Below the pieces are notes generated by a model. That model was not told the origin of the DNA. It saw only the letters and a list, made by a program, of their open reading frames with translations, and did no database searches. Position numbers and translations under genes: made by a program. A stretch of DNA of 64,000 nucleotides, taken from Ceratothoa steindachneri (taxonomy: Eukaryota; Arthropoda; Malacostraca; Isopoda; Cymothoidae). The stretch covers positions 178,601,497-178,665,496 of the forward strand of contig OZ018326.1 of assembly GCA_963969495.1 (NCBI GenBank). Direction: 5' to 3'. Positions 11,277 through 22,093 of this stretch are shown here, piece after piece (the stretch's first letter is position 1; the number at the start of each line of letters is the position of its first letter).

Positions 11277-12214
11277 TTGTTGTCGAAGACACTCATTAAT
11301 TTCATTTTATAGTTAATTTAAATAAATTAATTACCACCTCGTACTGTGTAGGTGAAGTCGCGAGGTGCATTGTGCCTCCCTACAAGGGACTCCATTCCCA
11401 TTTGAGCCCTTCAGCGGATGAATCTACGTCCACTTTCCACCTATAAACCATAGATGCATCACTCTTTCCCTATAGAAAAAAATAGCCGATAGGAAATTCC
11501 TCATATCACGGGATAAGCCATATGCGCCTATAGGGCAAAAAGGGCTATGAATCCTTAAAATTAAATTAAATATCACTGGATTGTCAAAATAGAGTAACTT
11601 TTGAACTACCAAGCATGGAGTGACGATAATGGTGTTGTTTTTTTTTTGTCCTTATTCTTTATTTTAACGTTGCTTTTGATAATAGTTTTTTTAAATCATA
11701 TTTTTTTGCTATATATCAGTTGAGTCGGAAATATTCTTTATTTGTTTGCCAACTTCCATTAATCTGCTCATCACATCCAATTAGTCCCATTATAATAATT
11801 TCAAAATAATAAAATTCCTCATTCGTTTGAGGAATCTGGGAAGGGGTGAAGGCATTGAGATCACCCATAACATTCAGTGTAAAAGAGAGAGGCGTAGAAA
11901 AGGAAGGCGACGATGAAGGGGTGATTAGACTCTAACCACCGAGATCAGTAGAAGGTAGGCACAATCCTCTCAGCTATCCCTTAGCCTAAAAAGACTGTTC
12001 AAGTAGAGCTTTTCCATCCTCGTTCATCACTCACATGATACAGTTGTGTGGCAGCTGTTGCCAACTACGTGTAGGTTTTCCTCAATTCAGAATGGAAAAG
12101 GGTAAATATGTCGCTTCTTTGTTAAAATTTCAGTCATTTTCGATTAATGCTGTTCGAAATGATGGCAAGTCACTCGTATCGGTCGTGAACGCAGCTATTT
12201 TACGTCTCAATTTG
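11277..12214. other. No recognisable gene
   Basis: Unique-looking AT-rich sequence with short frames on both strands. Nothing supports a gene, RNA or element. Confidence 0.35.
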
Positions 12215-13037
12215 CTTCACGGAACATTTGTTCTTGATCACGGAAAGTTGGTCCTTAATCACGAAACGTTGGACCTTAATCACTGATCATTGGTCCTTAA
12301 TCACGGGACGTTGGACCTTAATCACGGAACGCTGGTTCTTAATCACGGATCGTTGGTCCTTAATCATGAAACGTTTGTTCTTAATCACGGAACGTTGGTG
12401 TTTAATGACGGAACGTTCTTCCTTAATCACGGAACATAGGACCTTAATCACGGAACGTTTTACTATGATCACGGGATATTGGCCCTTAATCAAAGAACTT
12501 TGGTTTGTAATCACGAAACTTTGGTCCTTAATCACGGAACGGTGGTTCTTAATCAAGTGACATTGGCTTTCAATTACGCAACGTTGTTTTTTAATCACGG
12601 ACTGTTGGTACAATATTACGAAACGTTAGTCCTTAATCATGGAATGTTGGTCCTTAATCACGAAACGTTGGAGTATAATCCCAAAACGTTTCTCCTTAAT
12701 CAAGGAACGTTGGTCTTCAATCTCGGATCGTTGGTCCTTAATCACCGAAAGTTGTACCTTATTCACGCAACGTTGGTCCTTTAATCAAGAAACTTTGGAC
12801 CTTAACCACGGAATGTTTGATCTTAAACACGGAACTTTGGCCTTTAATCACGGAACGTTGGCCCTTAATCACGAAAGGTTGGTCTTTAATCACGGAACGT
12901 TGGTCCTTAATCACAGAATGTTGGACTTTAATCATGGAACGTTGGACCTTAATCATGGAACGTTGGATCTTAATCACAGCTTGTTGGTCGTTAATCCCGC
13001 AACGTTGTTCCTTAATAACGAAAAATAGGTCTTAATT
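12215..13037. repeat. 21-bp minisatellite, about 39 units
   Basis: A tandem array of a 21-bp unit with consensus close to TTGGTCCTTAATCACGGAACG, with frequent single-base variants and occasional indels (for example an extra T near 12,781). Because 21 is a multiple of three, frames stay open over hundreds of bases on both strands and spell heptapeptides such as LNHGTLV or VIKDQRS. These should not be taken as genes: there is no start context, the frames open in several phases at once, and units vary at every codon position. Confidence 0.9.
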
Positions 13038-13380
13038 CAGTGTTCTTTAACCCCCTGAACAAAATCTACATTTTCTTAAATACTTGTTTAATTTCTATGG
13101 AATTTGCAGAGAATAGTCTTTTAAATTTGCCTCTTCCTAGTTTCGTTTCATTGAACAGCGGATATAAGACCGTTTTGGGGAAAGAATGCGTATTAGAAGA
13201 AAGGATACGCCCCAAACTAGAGACCAATAAGTAGAAATACAGTCATAAACTGAAAACAACACGATTAATCTCATAGTCAATGGAACAAAGTATTAATAAA
13301 TAGTTTGCGGATTCTTATTTTGAAGCATATCTTCGGCTGCAGGACTTCACCAATTTGTCGTATTATTCGGCTATGATTTT

Positions 13381-13441
13381 ATCCCATTCTTCTTCCGCAA
13401 CAGTCGTTGGTTTCCCATTCTTCTCCCACAACAGTCGTTGG
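13381..13441 (+). repeat. Two-copy 30/31-bp tandem duplication
   Basis: The block ending in CAACAGTCGTTGG is repeated back to back (13,381-13,410 and 13,411-13,441), and a third partial start (TTTCCCATCCC) follows. It lies inside a short open frame with no recognisable product. Confidence 0.7.
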
Positions 13442-13614
13442 TTTCCCATCCCTAACCTTCTCATCGAGAGCTCTGCGCAGTCCATTTCAGTATTTTCAGC
13501 ATCCGAAAACTGCTCCAGCGTTTTTAGTCGCTCGCACGTGACTCTGAGTTACTATGGCGGTCCGTACTTCGGTTGGTCAGATGGTAAGCATTTTACTTTT
13601 TAAGGGTTTTGGAG

Positions 13615-13800
13615 TCAATTACATTCTAACTATTCGGCTGAGTATAACGAAATTTGCAACCTTCTAGGTTGTTTTAGATTCCCTTTCGAAGGTCATCCCA
13701 AGGTTGGTCCGGAAATTCTTAAAATAAAACTAACTATGGGTTGAATTACCACATTTGAGGGTTTTGAAGGTCATATGGTCATAAAGGCATAACTCAGAAT
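13615..13800 (-). repeat. Dispersed ~125-bp family, inverted single copy
   Basis: Reverse-complemented, this matches a unit of the family seen at 18.3 and 31.1 kb. CTAACTATTCGGCTGA, ACGAAATTTGCAACC and GTCATCCCAAGGTTGGTCC correspond to the unit's TCAGCCGAATAGTTA, GGTTTCAAATTTCGT and GGCTAACCTTGGGACGAC. The flank also shares GACCTTCAAAACCCTC-type text with the 31.1-kb copy. Non-coding. Confidence 0.65.
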
Positions 13801-14960
13801 AATTGAGAGCACGAGACTTAGGTCCGTTGACCTTGTTGTTGTTTGGCACGGAGCATTACCCTGAGGGATCCCATGTTTCCGTAACAAATTCCTGCATTTC
13901 GCACCCTTTATTTTGCCGTGAAAACGAACGAGCAGAAGCGCTTGAAAACCTGCCCACACCATGAGACGTGCCTCCAAATTCAACCATCTCTTTGGATGCC
14001 TTTTACACGCTGCTTCGCATACCAATACCAACCTCGCCACTTTATTATTTTATATTTAATGGTTTTTTATTAGCAAGGGAGCGGTGACGAGTCCCACCTC
14101 TTTCCTGCGAGAGTGTGACGAGACAAATTCAGGTTCATTTTGACTGCAACCTTATGTGAAATTCCGGCTGCTGTCTCACATCGAACTTTTAGCGACATCT
14201 TTTGCATCTAACTATGTTCCATGTGGGTGTTTTTGTGAGGGTGACCCGTCTTCTTCACCTCCCACAGAGACGCTATCCTCTTTGAGCTTTAGTGTGCGCG
14301 AAAACATTTTTTGACAGATTTCAACAATGCCCGTGTGTCATTCCTTCACTCTTCCACCTACAACCTGCTTTCTAAAGGCTTTGTCAACTGAAACTCTTCT
14401 TGGTAAACTTGTCATTGTAGTCTACCATACACGCGGGCCAATGTTGCCATACATATACTAGGAATTTATACATGTAAACTTAGATTATCTGTTATCGTTC
14501 ACTACTATAGGATGCATGCTTTCTTCAAATATACAATCCACTGTTCAAGAAAATGAAACTTGGACACTTAAAGGCAAACTTCGAAGAATATTCTGTGCAA
14601 TATATGGAAATTAAACGAGCTTTTAAAAAAAAAAGAGATTTTTATATTTTGTTTTCTAGTTTTGGACGCTGATGTTTTCCGATCTAATATTACTGGTAAG
14701 AAAACATGTAAGAAAACAACCCATTTTGGCCCTGGAAACCTTGTGGGATTACCAGTATTTATAAATTATGGTCGATTTATCTTTTACTTTTATCTACTAG
14801 GACTTTTAGTACTTGATGCATTTGATTAATCTAACATAATGAGAATAATTTTATGTGGTGCGAAACGAAGGGCAGAAGGAATAAATGGAAAAAGAAAAAG
14901 AGGGAGATAATAAAAAGGAAGGGGTGAATTCTGTCTTCATTCACAAAAAAATTACCGGAT
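13801..14960. other. No recognisable gene
   Basis: Several short frames (for example 13,771-14,040 on the minus strand), none resembling a known family. I see no repeat structure. Confidence 0.3.
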
Positions 14961-14989
14961 ATTTAAATTAAAATGTTTCTAATTAGATC

Positions 14990-15765
14990 GATCACTCTGA
15001 TGGGGAGAAAAGAAAGTGAGAGGAGTAAAGGAATAACAGACAGAAAGAAAGAGAGAAATGTTTTAAGGATTAGAATGGATACGATATTATATGGCAAGTT
15101 CAGAGAGAAAATGAAATATCTTCCAATGACATAGGTTTGCCTGGTTAATCGAAGTTTTGATTGGCGTGCGTCGTTAATCAAACTCTTTCCTTTCTTCGAT
15201 TCCTGCCTTCGACTATACCTCCGTTTCTATCTGTGGAGAGGATTAAGAAGATAACAACTGTGATAAAAGTTGCGCGTCGTAGAACGCGAATAGAAAGGAG
15301 GAGAAGATGGGTGGAAGGGCGAAAGGAAGGATGGAAAGAAGAAAGAGCAGAAGGAAGGAGGGGAGGGGAGGAGGATTGTGTGGCAGTAAGGAAGGGCGAA
15401 AGGGAGGGAGGTAGGGTGCAAGGAAGTGAGAGAGCAATAGATAAAACAAGAAAGAAATGAAAGGATGAATAAAGGAATAAAAGGCTGAAATGAAGAAAGA
15501 AAGGAGGAAATATGGTAGGGAGATAGGAAGGAAGGAGAAGGAGGGAAAGAAGAAAGGAACATAAAGAAGATTGAAGGAAGGCAAGAAGAAAAGAAGGGTT
15601 GAAAGAACGAACGGAGAATGGAAGATAGGAAATAAGCATGAAAGGGTTAAAAAAATAATTGATAAAGGAAGGAGGAAGAAGGTAATTAACGATAAGAGGA
15701 GGGAGAAAAAAAGGAATGATGGATGCAACGATGGCAAGGTAGGATGACGGAAAGAAAGAAAACAC
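14990..15765 (+). repeat. Purine-rich low-complexity tract
   Basis: The plus strand is mainly A and G in irregular GGAA, GAAAG and GGAGG runs, densest from 15,290 to 15,740. The complementary pyrimidine strand is open in three frames for up to 195 codons (Ser/Phe/Leu/Pro-rich), as expected from composition, so no gene is called. Long polypurine tracts can form triplex DNA. Confidence 0.8.
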
Positions 15766-16119
15766 TATCTTCCCCTTCCTAACCTGTTAAAAATCCTTGA
15801 TCCAGACCTCCCTACAATATTTATGGAAGAGTCCAATTCCAGAAGAAGAGCAAACGGTTAACCTATAAGGAACATAAAAGAGCCAATTCAGAAATGATTT
15901 CGGAAAGGAACATTTTTAAGAGAATGGAACCTTATTTTCCAACATATGTGAGAGATAATGAAGCGACAAAGCAAGATATTCTGCTAAGTAGTTTCAATAT
16001 TACATCTATCATCCATATACCGTCTATTACCATTGTATGTAGTAACCATATTGAAACATTACTGTTCATGAATCAATGAATACCCGATATAGGTATCAGA
16101 ACTTAAGAGGAAAGAATAC

Positions 16120-16510
16120 AGGAGAGCAGACTGGGGAAGTTACAAAAGTGGAATCAAAGAACTAAAAGAGATGAAAGGAACAGAGCAAGAGAGAGATGCG
16201 TGGTTCGGAATCCACGATAAAATCAGTAGGTCTTCACAATGGAGTTGTTCCATTCTATCAAATCTTTCCATTATATGAAGAAGGTTTAACAAAATCAAAT
16301 TCAACTCTCTTACTCCCTTTCTCACTTCGATGTATTTTACTCCTCCTCCTACTCCTCTATACACACCAGCTCCAGCTGACCCTTCCCCATCTGGGCTCAT
16401 TTGTGCTCTTTGGTAAGAGAGGAGTTTGATGAATAGTCGACCGAGGGCCACTCTCCATCCTCCTCTCCCATTCGTGAGTGGGTAGGGGGTGGAGAGAGGC
16501 TTGTGTCGGC
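16120..16510 (+). repeat. Dispersed hairpin-bearing repeat, copy 2
   Basis: Second copy of the 10.74-11.16 kb family, in the same orientation: CGTGGTTCGGAATCCACG (16,199-16,216), AATCAGTAGGTC, then AATGG-AGTTGTT-CCATT (16,237-16,253). Both hairpins keep their pairing while loops and flanks differ, hinting that the structure mattered. Upstream, GGAGAGCAGACTGGGGAAGTT resembles the equivalent part of copy 1 only weakly. Confidence 0.55.
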
Positions 16511-16984
16511 GATTAATCATTCCCCGTTACTATCCAAACCCCGCAAAAAATATGTAGAAGATATTTTTTAGCCCTAAACAAAACAAAAACCTTTCTAACT
16601 GTTCTTGTGACACAGGAAACAAAATTCTGTTTGATGCTTGGTATTGAACACAATGATGAAAACGAAGAGAACATCGGATAGTAAGAACAGTCGCAAAAAC
16701 TAATTATTGAAGATATGAGGTCAAACATATATGAGACAGATTAATATCTACCACCAGATAAATTCCTGACTGATTTGGATTATCTTTTACCAGATACCCT
16801 CGAGTGACTCGTTAAAACCAGTCTTAAGGAGATAAAAGTTAATGGGAGAAGAAGCGTAAAGCAATTTCACATGCTTTCTTAACAGCAGTAAGAACAAATT
16901 CTTTCAGATCACCCCTAAAAATGATGTTCCTCTTAGTCATAAATATCGTTCTAAGCATCTACTGAATGTTCTCTCACCTTAGAA

Positions 16985-17949
16985 TTGTATGCCTCATATG
17001 ATGAGACAGAACTCTTTCAAGTTTCAGCTTTGCTACCTACATCTATGCAGGAAGACTCAAAGGGACTCGTTTAAACAGTTTTTGGGGGAGAATGCTGATG
17101 TATTCATCTGTATAATCGATGGGGTCACCCCTTCCACAATATTGGAGGGATTCATTGTGTCTCTGCTCCTCTAAATGATCTTACTTCAGATCAGTCTATC
17201 AAAAGATTAGAAAATACCCGTCCTGCATCTTCTGTTGACAATTTGGTCATGTTACAACCAGAGCCTTTGATAAGAAAAGGGCAAGAGAACTGTTCGGTTT
17301 AACAGCCAGTGATTTAACAAATATCAATCCAATATCAACCACTGTTTCAGTATCAACAAGGGAACTCTAGTGGATGTATGGAAAATGGCAAAAGACTGAG
17401 AGTCCAAGTTCGAATGATTAGATGGAGAAATGCATTGTAGACCAGGACATTAATGTGTGTCACATCTTATATCTTCCATTTACAAATGCCCCACCTACCG
17501 AATAAGACACCATATACGCAGTACTTAACCAAACTATGAAGAAATTTAATGAGTTGAAACAACAAATTTGCTTTATAACATTTGACCAACATTTGTATAT
17601 CATGGCTGGTTACATTGTTACAAAATGTGCCCAAGAATCAAATATAAGAAATGTTGTTTTAGGTCTTGGTTGTTATCACTTTCTGGCGCCATTCATTGAT
17701 GTAAGTGGTTACATCATGCATGGGAGTGAAATAAAAAACTTATTCGTGTTGTCTATGCAAGTGCATCTGTGGATAAAAATGGTGAGTAATAATTCTTATG
17801 CAAGAGCACTCATGGTACATCTACTAGTTCATGCTGCACTGTCTAAAATAATGATGAATGAAACAAATCTCTCTGCTGAAGAACGCTCAACAATTAGAGC
17901 AACTTTACAGGAAAATGACTCCACACTCAATTTTAAGGAAGTACTATAA
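16985..17949 (+). pseudogene. Broken gene of an unnamed repeat-associated protein family
   Basis: The last 137 codons (17,536-17,949) are open and contain CFITFDQHLYIMAGYIV, VVLGLGCYHFLAPFIDVSGY, MHGS and NSYARALMVHLLVHAALSKI. These match a protein family I have seen many times in invertebrate genomes (patterns 'TFDQPLYxKA', 'GGFHxLMSFMGxIGYIMxGSGL', 'AYARAxRAHxL'), but it has no name known to me. Homology continues upstream in pieces: RELFGLTASDLTNINPIST (about 17,285-17,345), and NAPPTE followed by a stop near 17,500. Stops and frameshifts make this copy non-functional. High copy number in other genomes suggests a mobile-element protein; the conserved Asp and His suggest an enzyme. No terminal repeats were found. 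Confidence 0.55.
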
Positions 17950-18305
17950 AATGTGCTCTGTAAATTCAATGTTACCATAAAAATAATAAAGAGTAATTAT
18001 GACACTGCACACTTTAGGTGCAATTTTTTGAAATAGTAACACTGGTCAGTCAATTTGTTGAAGTAAAACTCTCAGGCAACTGGTACTTAGACCTTCAAAC
18101 AATTCAAAATATGCTACCCTTATTTCATGCCTAAGTCAGAATAAAGGAGGAAGGACGCCATTGCAAGCTAATTTTCTGTTATATTTTTTATTGTGAGCCC
18201 TGAAAAAATGGTGCGAACATCTAACACCTATAGCGTCAAAACCACAAGACACACTAGAAAACTATATAAAGGATTTTAGGTTTTAGCAGGTTCTGCTGAC
18301 CAAAA

Positions 18306-18765
18306 AGTCGCGTGCTCTCAAAACTTTCAAAAATTCTGGAACTAACCTTGAGAGGACCTTAGCAATTCTATCAGTCGAAAGAGAATGTAAAACAACATAA
18401 GTGTTTCAAATTTCGTTAAAATCGGCCAAATAGTTATGATGTTATTGCAAAATAATTCCGCGGCTAACCTGGGGACGATTTTGGTAATTATATCTTTCGA
18501 AAGAAAATGTAAAACAAGTAAGGGTTTCAAATTTTGTTCAATATCATCCGAATAGTTATGATGTTATTGCCAAAACAAAATAATTCCCGGGCTAACCTTG
18601 GAACGACCTTACTAATTATATCCTTAGAATGAGAATGTTAAACAACATAAGGGTTTCAAATTAGGTTAAAATCAGCCGAATAGTTACAATGTTATTACCA
18701 AATAAATAAAAAGCAGAACGGGGACCGACCGACCGACATAGGGAAATATAAAGTCGCACGCGACT
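18306..18765 (+). mobile_element. MITE-like unit of three ~125-bp tandem repeats with 10-bp inverted ends
   Basis: Bounded by AGTCGCGTGC (18,306-18,315) and its exact complement GCACGCGACT (18,756-18,765). Between them are three units that each begin near GGCTAACCTTGGGACGACCTT and run through AATTATATC, a (G)AAAGAGAATGTAAAACAAC stretch, GGGTTTCAAATTT, CGGCCGAATAGTTATGATG and TTATTGCCAAA. Starts are near 18,343, 18,462 and 18,589. A (GACC)n stretch precedes the right end. Non-coding; no clear target duplication was seen. Confidence 0.75.
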
Positions 18766-18779
18766 AAATATTCCAGTAC

Positions 18780-21343
18780 GTCAGAATTGTCCCCAGATTT
18801 AGGGATAGGGAGAACTAAAATTGGCATAACAGTAGGTAGAAAACCACTTAATCTAACATATTATCCCTCAAAACAGAGATTATGTTTGCTTTAAGGTTAA
18901 GGTCAGCAGAAGACAATGTATGACTCAATTTTGCCATCGCCTAAAGCTCATACCTAAAAATCTTGATAACGTGTGTGACCACAATAGATCAAGATGTTAC
19001 CTATTTCAGTTCTGCATTCAGGTAATTCTATTGGGAGGACAAGACGTTAAACCAGCAACAAAGCCAGGTGGTGTAAACAAAGTTTTTTTTGAAAAAGTGT
19101 GCCATATGTGTAAACGTAAAACACAAGTAGGAAAACTGTTGGATACCTGAAAAAAGTCGTACAGAAGCGTTAAATTCGATCTTTGCAGCAGGTTTATATT
19201 TCCATAAAGAGCGTTCCGCCATTCCATCAAATGAGATAAACTGTTTTCGAAACATGACCCCTCGTATGGAAAGCAACAGAAGATTGATATGCCAGTGAAT
19301 GTAATGGATGGAAATTTCGATTCTATTACGAGTACATTGAAAATGTGTAGGGTCCAATTGAGAGAGAGAATACGATGTGATTCCAAATGGTAGACTAGAG
19401 GAAACAAATTGCTTACTCAAAAGTTATGGAAAATCAAAAAGATTTCATCTTTATACCAAATCAACTTTTATATGCTCAACAATTACACCAAACGTACCGC
19501 CTTACACAGGCTGAACTCGTAAGAAATTTACAATACTTCTATGTAGAACGAAAGAACTCATATCTAGTCTTAACAAGTCTGTACTTTCAGTCAGTTATGA
19601 TGAAGTTCTTTGATACCACTCTGACATAGGATCATTTGTGACTGAAACATTTCTCTGAACCAAGTATTTCTTCCAAACCAGTTTAATCCTAGCAATTTCA
19701 CCATGAGGATTTTGGATTTTTTTTTACAAACAAGCAGCCTTATTCGAGTACTGGGAAGAGTGATGATATTGTCATGATTCTGATACAGAAGAGCACAGAT
19801 GGTTCAAAGAATAAACTCGACATGTCAGACGTAAGTGTGACTAGGAGAGCGGCAATTTAATAAAGAATTAGTGTGTCAGACTTTGAAAAGTTACCCAGAG
19901 ACGGCAAAAAATAAGCCTTGCTCCACTGTATCAGGTTTCAGAGTAACTAAATCATATGGATAATGGAGAATAAAAGCAGTCAGGTCAAAATGTACACCGC
20001 ATGGGTTTGGGCTAGAATGGACCTCTTAAATTTGGAAGAAGTTAACTGCATCAAGAAATCTGTCACGAACAAGCAATGCATTCGTAGACTCGATTTCATT
20101 CCATAATCACGTAGGAAAAGGTTGTTTCGAAAATCATAGTTTGCTTATCCGTTTTACTGTATCCCTTCATGGAATATGGCACTGCATATTTGTACTGTTC
20201 GTGAAAAACATCCAGATATTCTCAGACAGTTGAAGCAATCACACCTACCCGTTGCATTCAATGAGGGTGTTACTACATTTGCGTCAGATCATTATGAGTA
20301 ACCCTACAAAATTCAGCAACGGTGTTCTGTTTGAGTTTCTTTTATTTGATTAAGGTGATGATGGGTGCGGGGGCGAGGAACAATGTAAAAAAATCAGGAG
20401 CGCCATACAAAACAATAAATGAGTTATCACCTCTTTTACCAGAGGAAAGAAAAATATCCTGAATCTACCCAAATTAGTCGATTCATCCAAGGACTTAATC
20501 TCAGGACATTTTATGGAGCATAATTGTAATTACATTATCTAGACAAAGTCCCTATTGATCCGAAGAAATTTGGATACAGCATAAGTGATGGCATCCTGCA
20601 ACCAGACCGACGTCAGATTTTACTGCCATGTAACATCCGAATTCCATATAAATGGACATTCTGTCCCACCAAGCTATTTTCTTGCAGATAGATTGAACTA
20701 AGTTGTTATCAGCTTTGTAATTGTCAAGCCACTTGATTAGGTTAGATGACGTTACAAGCACCATATATGGACGAGCTGACACCTCTATCGCTATCCTAGG
20801 AAATATGCGGGATATCATTCACCAAAAGGGGCAATCATGATCATTTTCATTATAACTAATACAGTTTCAATGTGGGACGGATGCATTTTTCTTCACCTGC
20901 CCACCCAGTTTTTAATTTAATAGAGTAATCATTTTGAAAAATTTCCATTTTCCATATTTTCTTCCATTTGACCACAAAGGGTTACTTTGCATGGTCATTA
21001 ATCCATAATGCATTACAAAACGTCGCATATATTTAGGCTTCTAAAGTTTACTTGCAAAAAATATAATTCAATATCTCACCGTAATTTTGTTTGTTTTTAT
21101 TTTGTAGGTTGCACTTATAGGAGAGGGGCAAATTATGCCATACATTGAGCACTGGTGGCCCCAACCATGAAACAATGAGAATTTGGATGCTATAATCTTG
21201 TAACTCAGGCCATAAGCTATATTATGGATTCATTTGAGGAGAAATTCTAGCCTCCTCTAACAAAATCAGTCTCTTGAATTTTGCTCCAGTATTTGTCTAA
21301 CAAAATCATTCTCCTGACTCATGAATGTGGGCAGCCAGTTTAA
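18780..21343. other. No recognisable gene
   Basis: About 2.5 kb with several overlapping frames (for example 19,018-19,420 on the minus strand, and 18,920-19,150 and 19,426-19,629 on the plus strand), none resembling a known family. A degraded element is possible. The segment ends at the target site of gypsy-A. Confidence 0.3.
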
Positions 21344-21347
21344 ACAT
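21344..21347. other. Target-site duplication ACAT, left
   Basis: ACAT directly precedes the TG of the 5' LTR and recurs at 30,024-30,027 after the CA of the 3' LTR. Four to five bases is the normal Ty3/gypsy duplication. Confidence 0.75.
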
Positions 21348-21958
21348 TGTGGTGGAGCGAATGCGAGTGTGTGTGTAAAGGGCCATTCTCCCACCCCTTT
21401 TGTAATACCCTCTCCCTCCTTCTGTGTGAGCGTTGTGTGTGAATAACTAGCATTTAAATTTTGTTTTGTTATTATTTTTATTGATGTTTTTTTTCTCTTT
21501 TCAGAGAAAGAGTTAGATGTAAAAATAGATTGAAAGCATAATATTTATATACATTTCAAAAGAACGCTAGCGAGGAAGAGTATTGTCTGATTAAAGAAGA
21601 TTTACTGAGTTTGAGCATAGAGTGGATACCGTGTGGACGCAACCGTGGGACAACAAACTTCTAGCAGAAGTTGGAAAGAGGCCTATAGGGTTTCTACCCC
21701 GACCCTGATAGGAGGGTTTACACGACCTCTCATTGGAAACCACGACCGCACCTGGTTTCACTAGTGGTGTGCACACATTTTTTCATTGAGTTTTTATAAG
21801 AAAATTCAATTTTCTGTTGTAATTATTATTGTATTTTTTTGTTAGTAAAGGACTGTACATACAATCCGTTTCATTCTCATTCGATTTCTCACGTCCGGAT
21901 TAGTGTAGGAAGCGGGTTGGATCGATCGGGGTTAATCTAAATTTTCCGGCCCGCTACA
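21348..21958 (+). repeat. gypsy-A 5' LTR
   Basis: Starts TGTGGTGGAGCGAATG and ends CGGCCCGCTACA. It contains about 85 bp near the start (21,370-21,455) absent from the 3' LTR, and lacks about 255 bp that the 3' LTR carries after CTGGTTTC. An LTR supplies promoter and polyadenylation signals; a clear TATA box was not obvious. Confidence 0.92.
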
Positions 21959-21960
21959 TT

Positions 21961-21978
21961 TGGCACCCGAATAGGGAC
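21961..21978 (+). promoter_or_regulatory. Primer-binding site, tRNA-Lys type
   Basis: TGGCACCCGAATAGGGAC begins two bases after the LTR and differs at two positions from the classic tRNA-Lys primer site TGGCGCCCGAACAGGGAC. This is where a host tRNA would prime minus-strand DNA synthesis. Confidence 0.8.
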
Positions 21979-22093
21979 GTGAGATCTCGAAAGCGGGAGC
22001 GTGACAGGATTGGATTGCAGTCCACACCCAATTAGAGTGACAGGTAGTTGTTTGTTTTTTACCTTTGTCTATCACTGTTACTAACCTGGGAGG

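Noticed and set aside
12228..13035. Open frames of up to 129 codons on both strands
   Set aside because: They come from a 21-bp tandem repeat whose unit lacks stops; several phases and both strands are open at once.
15178..15765. Minus-strand frames of 111-195 codons rich in Ser, Phe and Pro
   Set aside because: A polypyrimidine strand rarely makes stop codons, and three frames overlap; no domain visible.
18920..19629. Host gene in overlapping frames on both strands
   Set aside because: No similarity recognised, and codon patterns are not distinct from the flanks.
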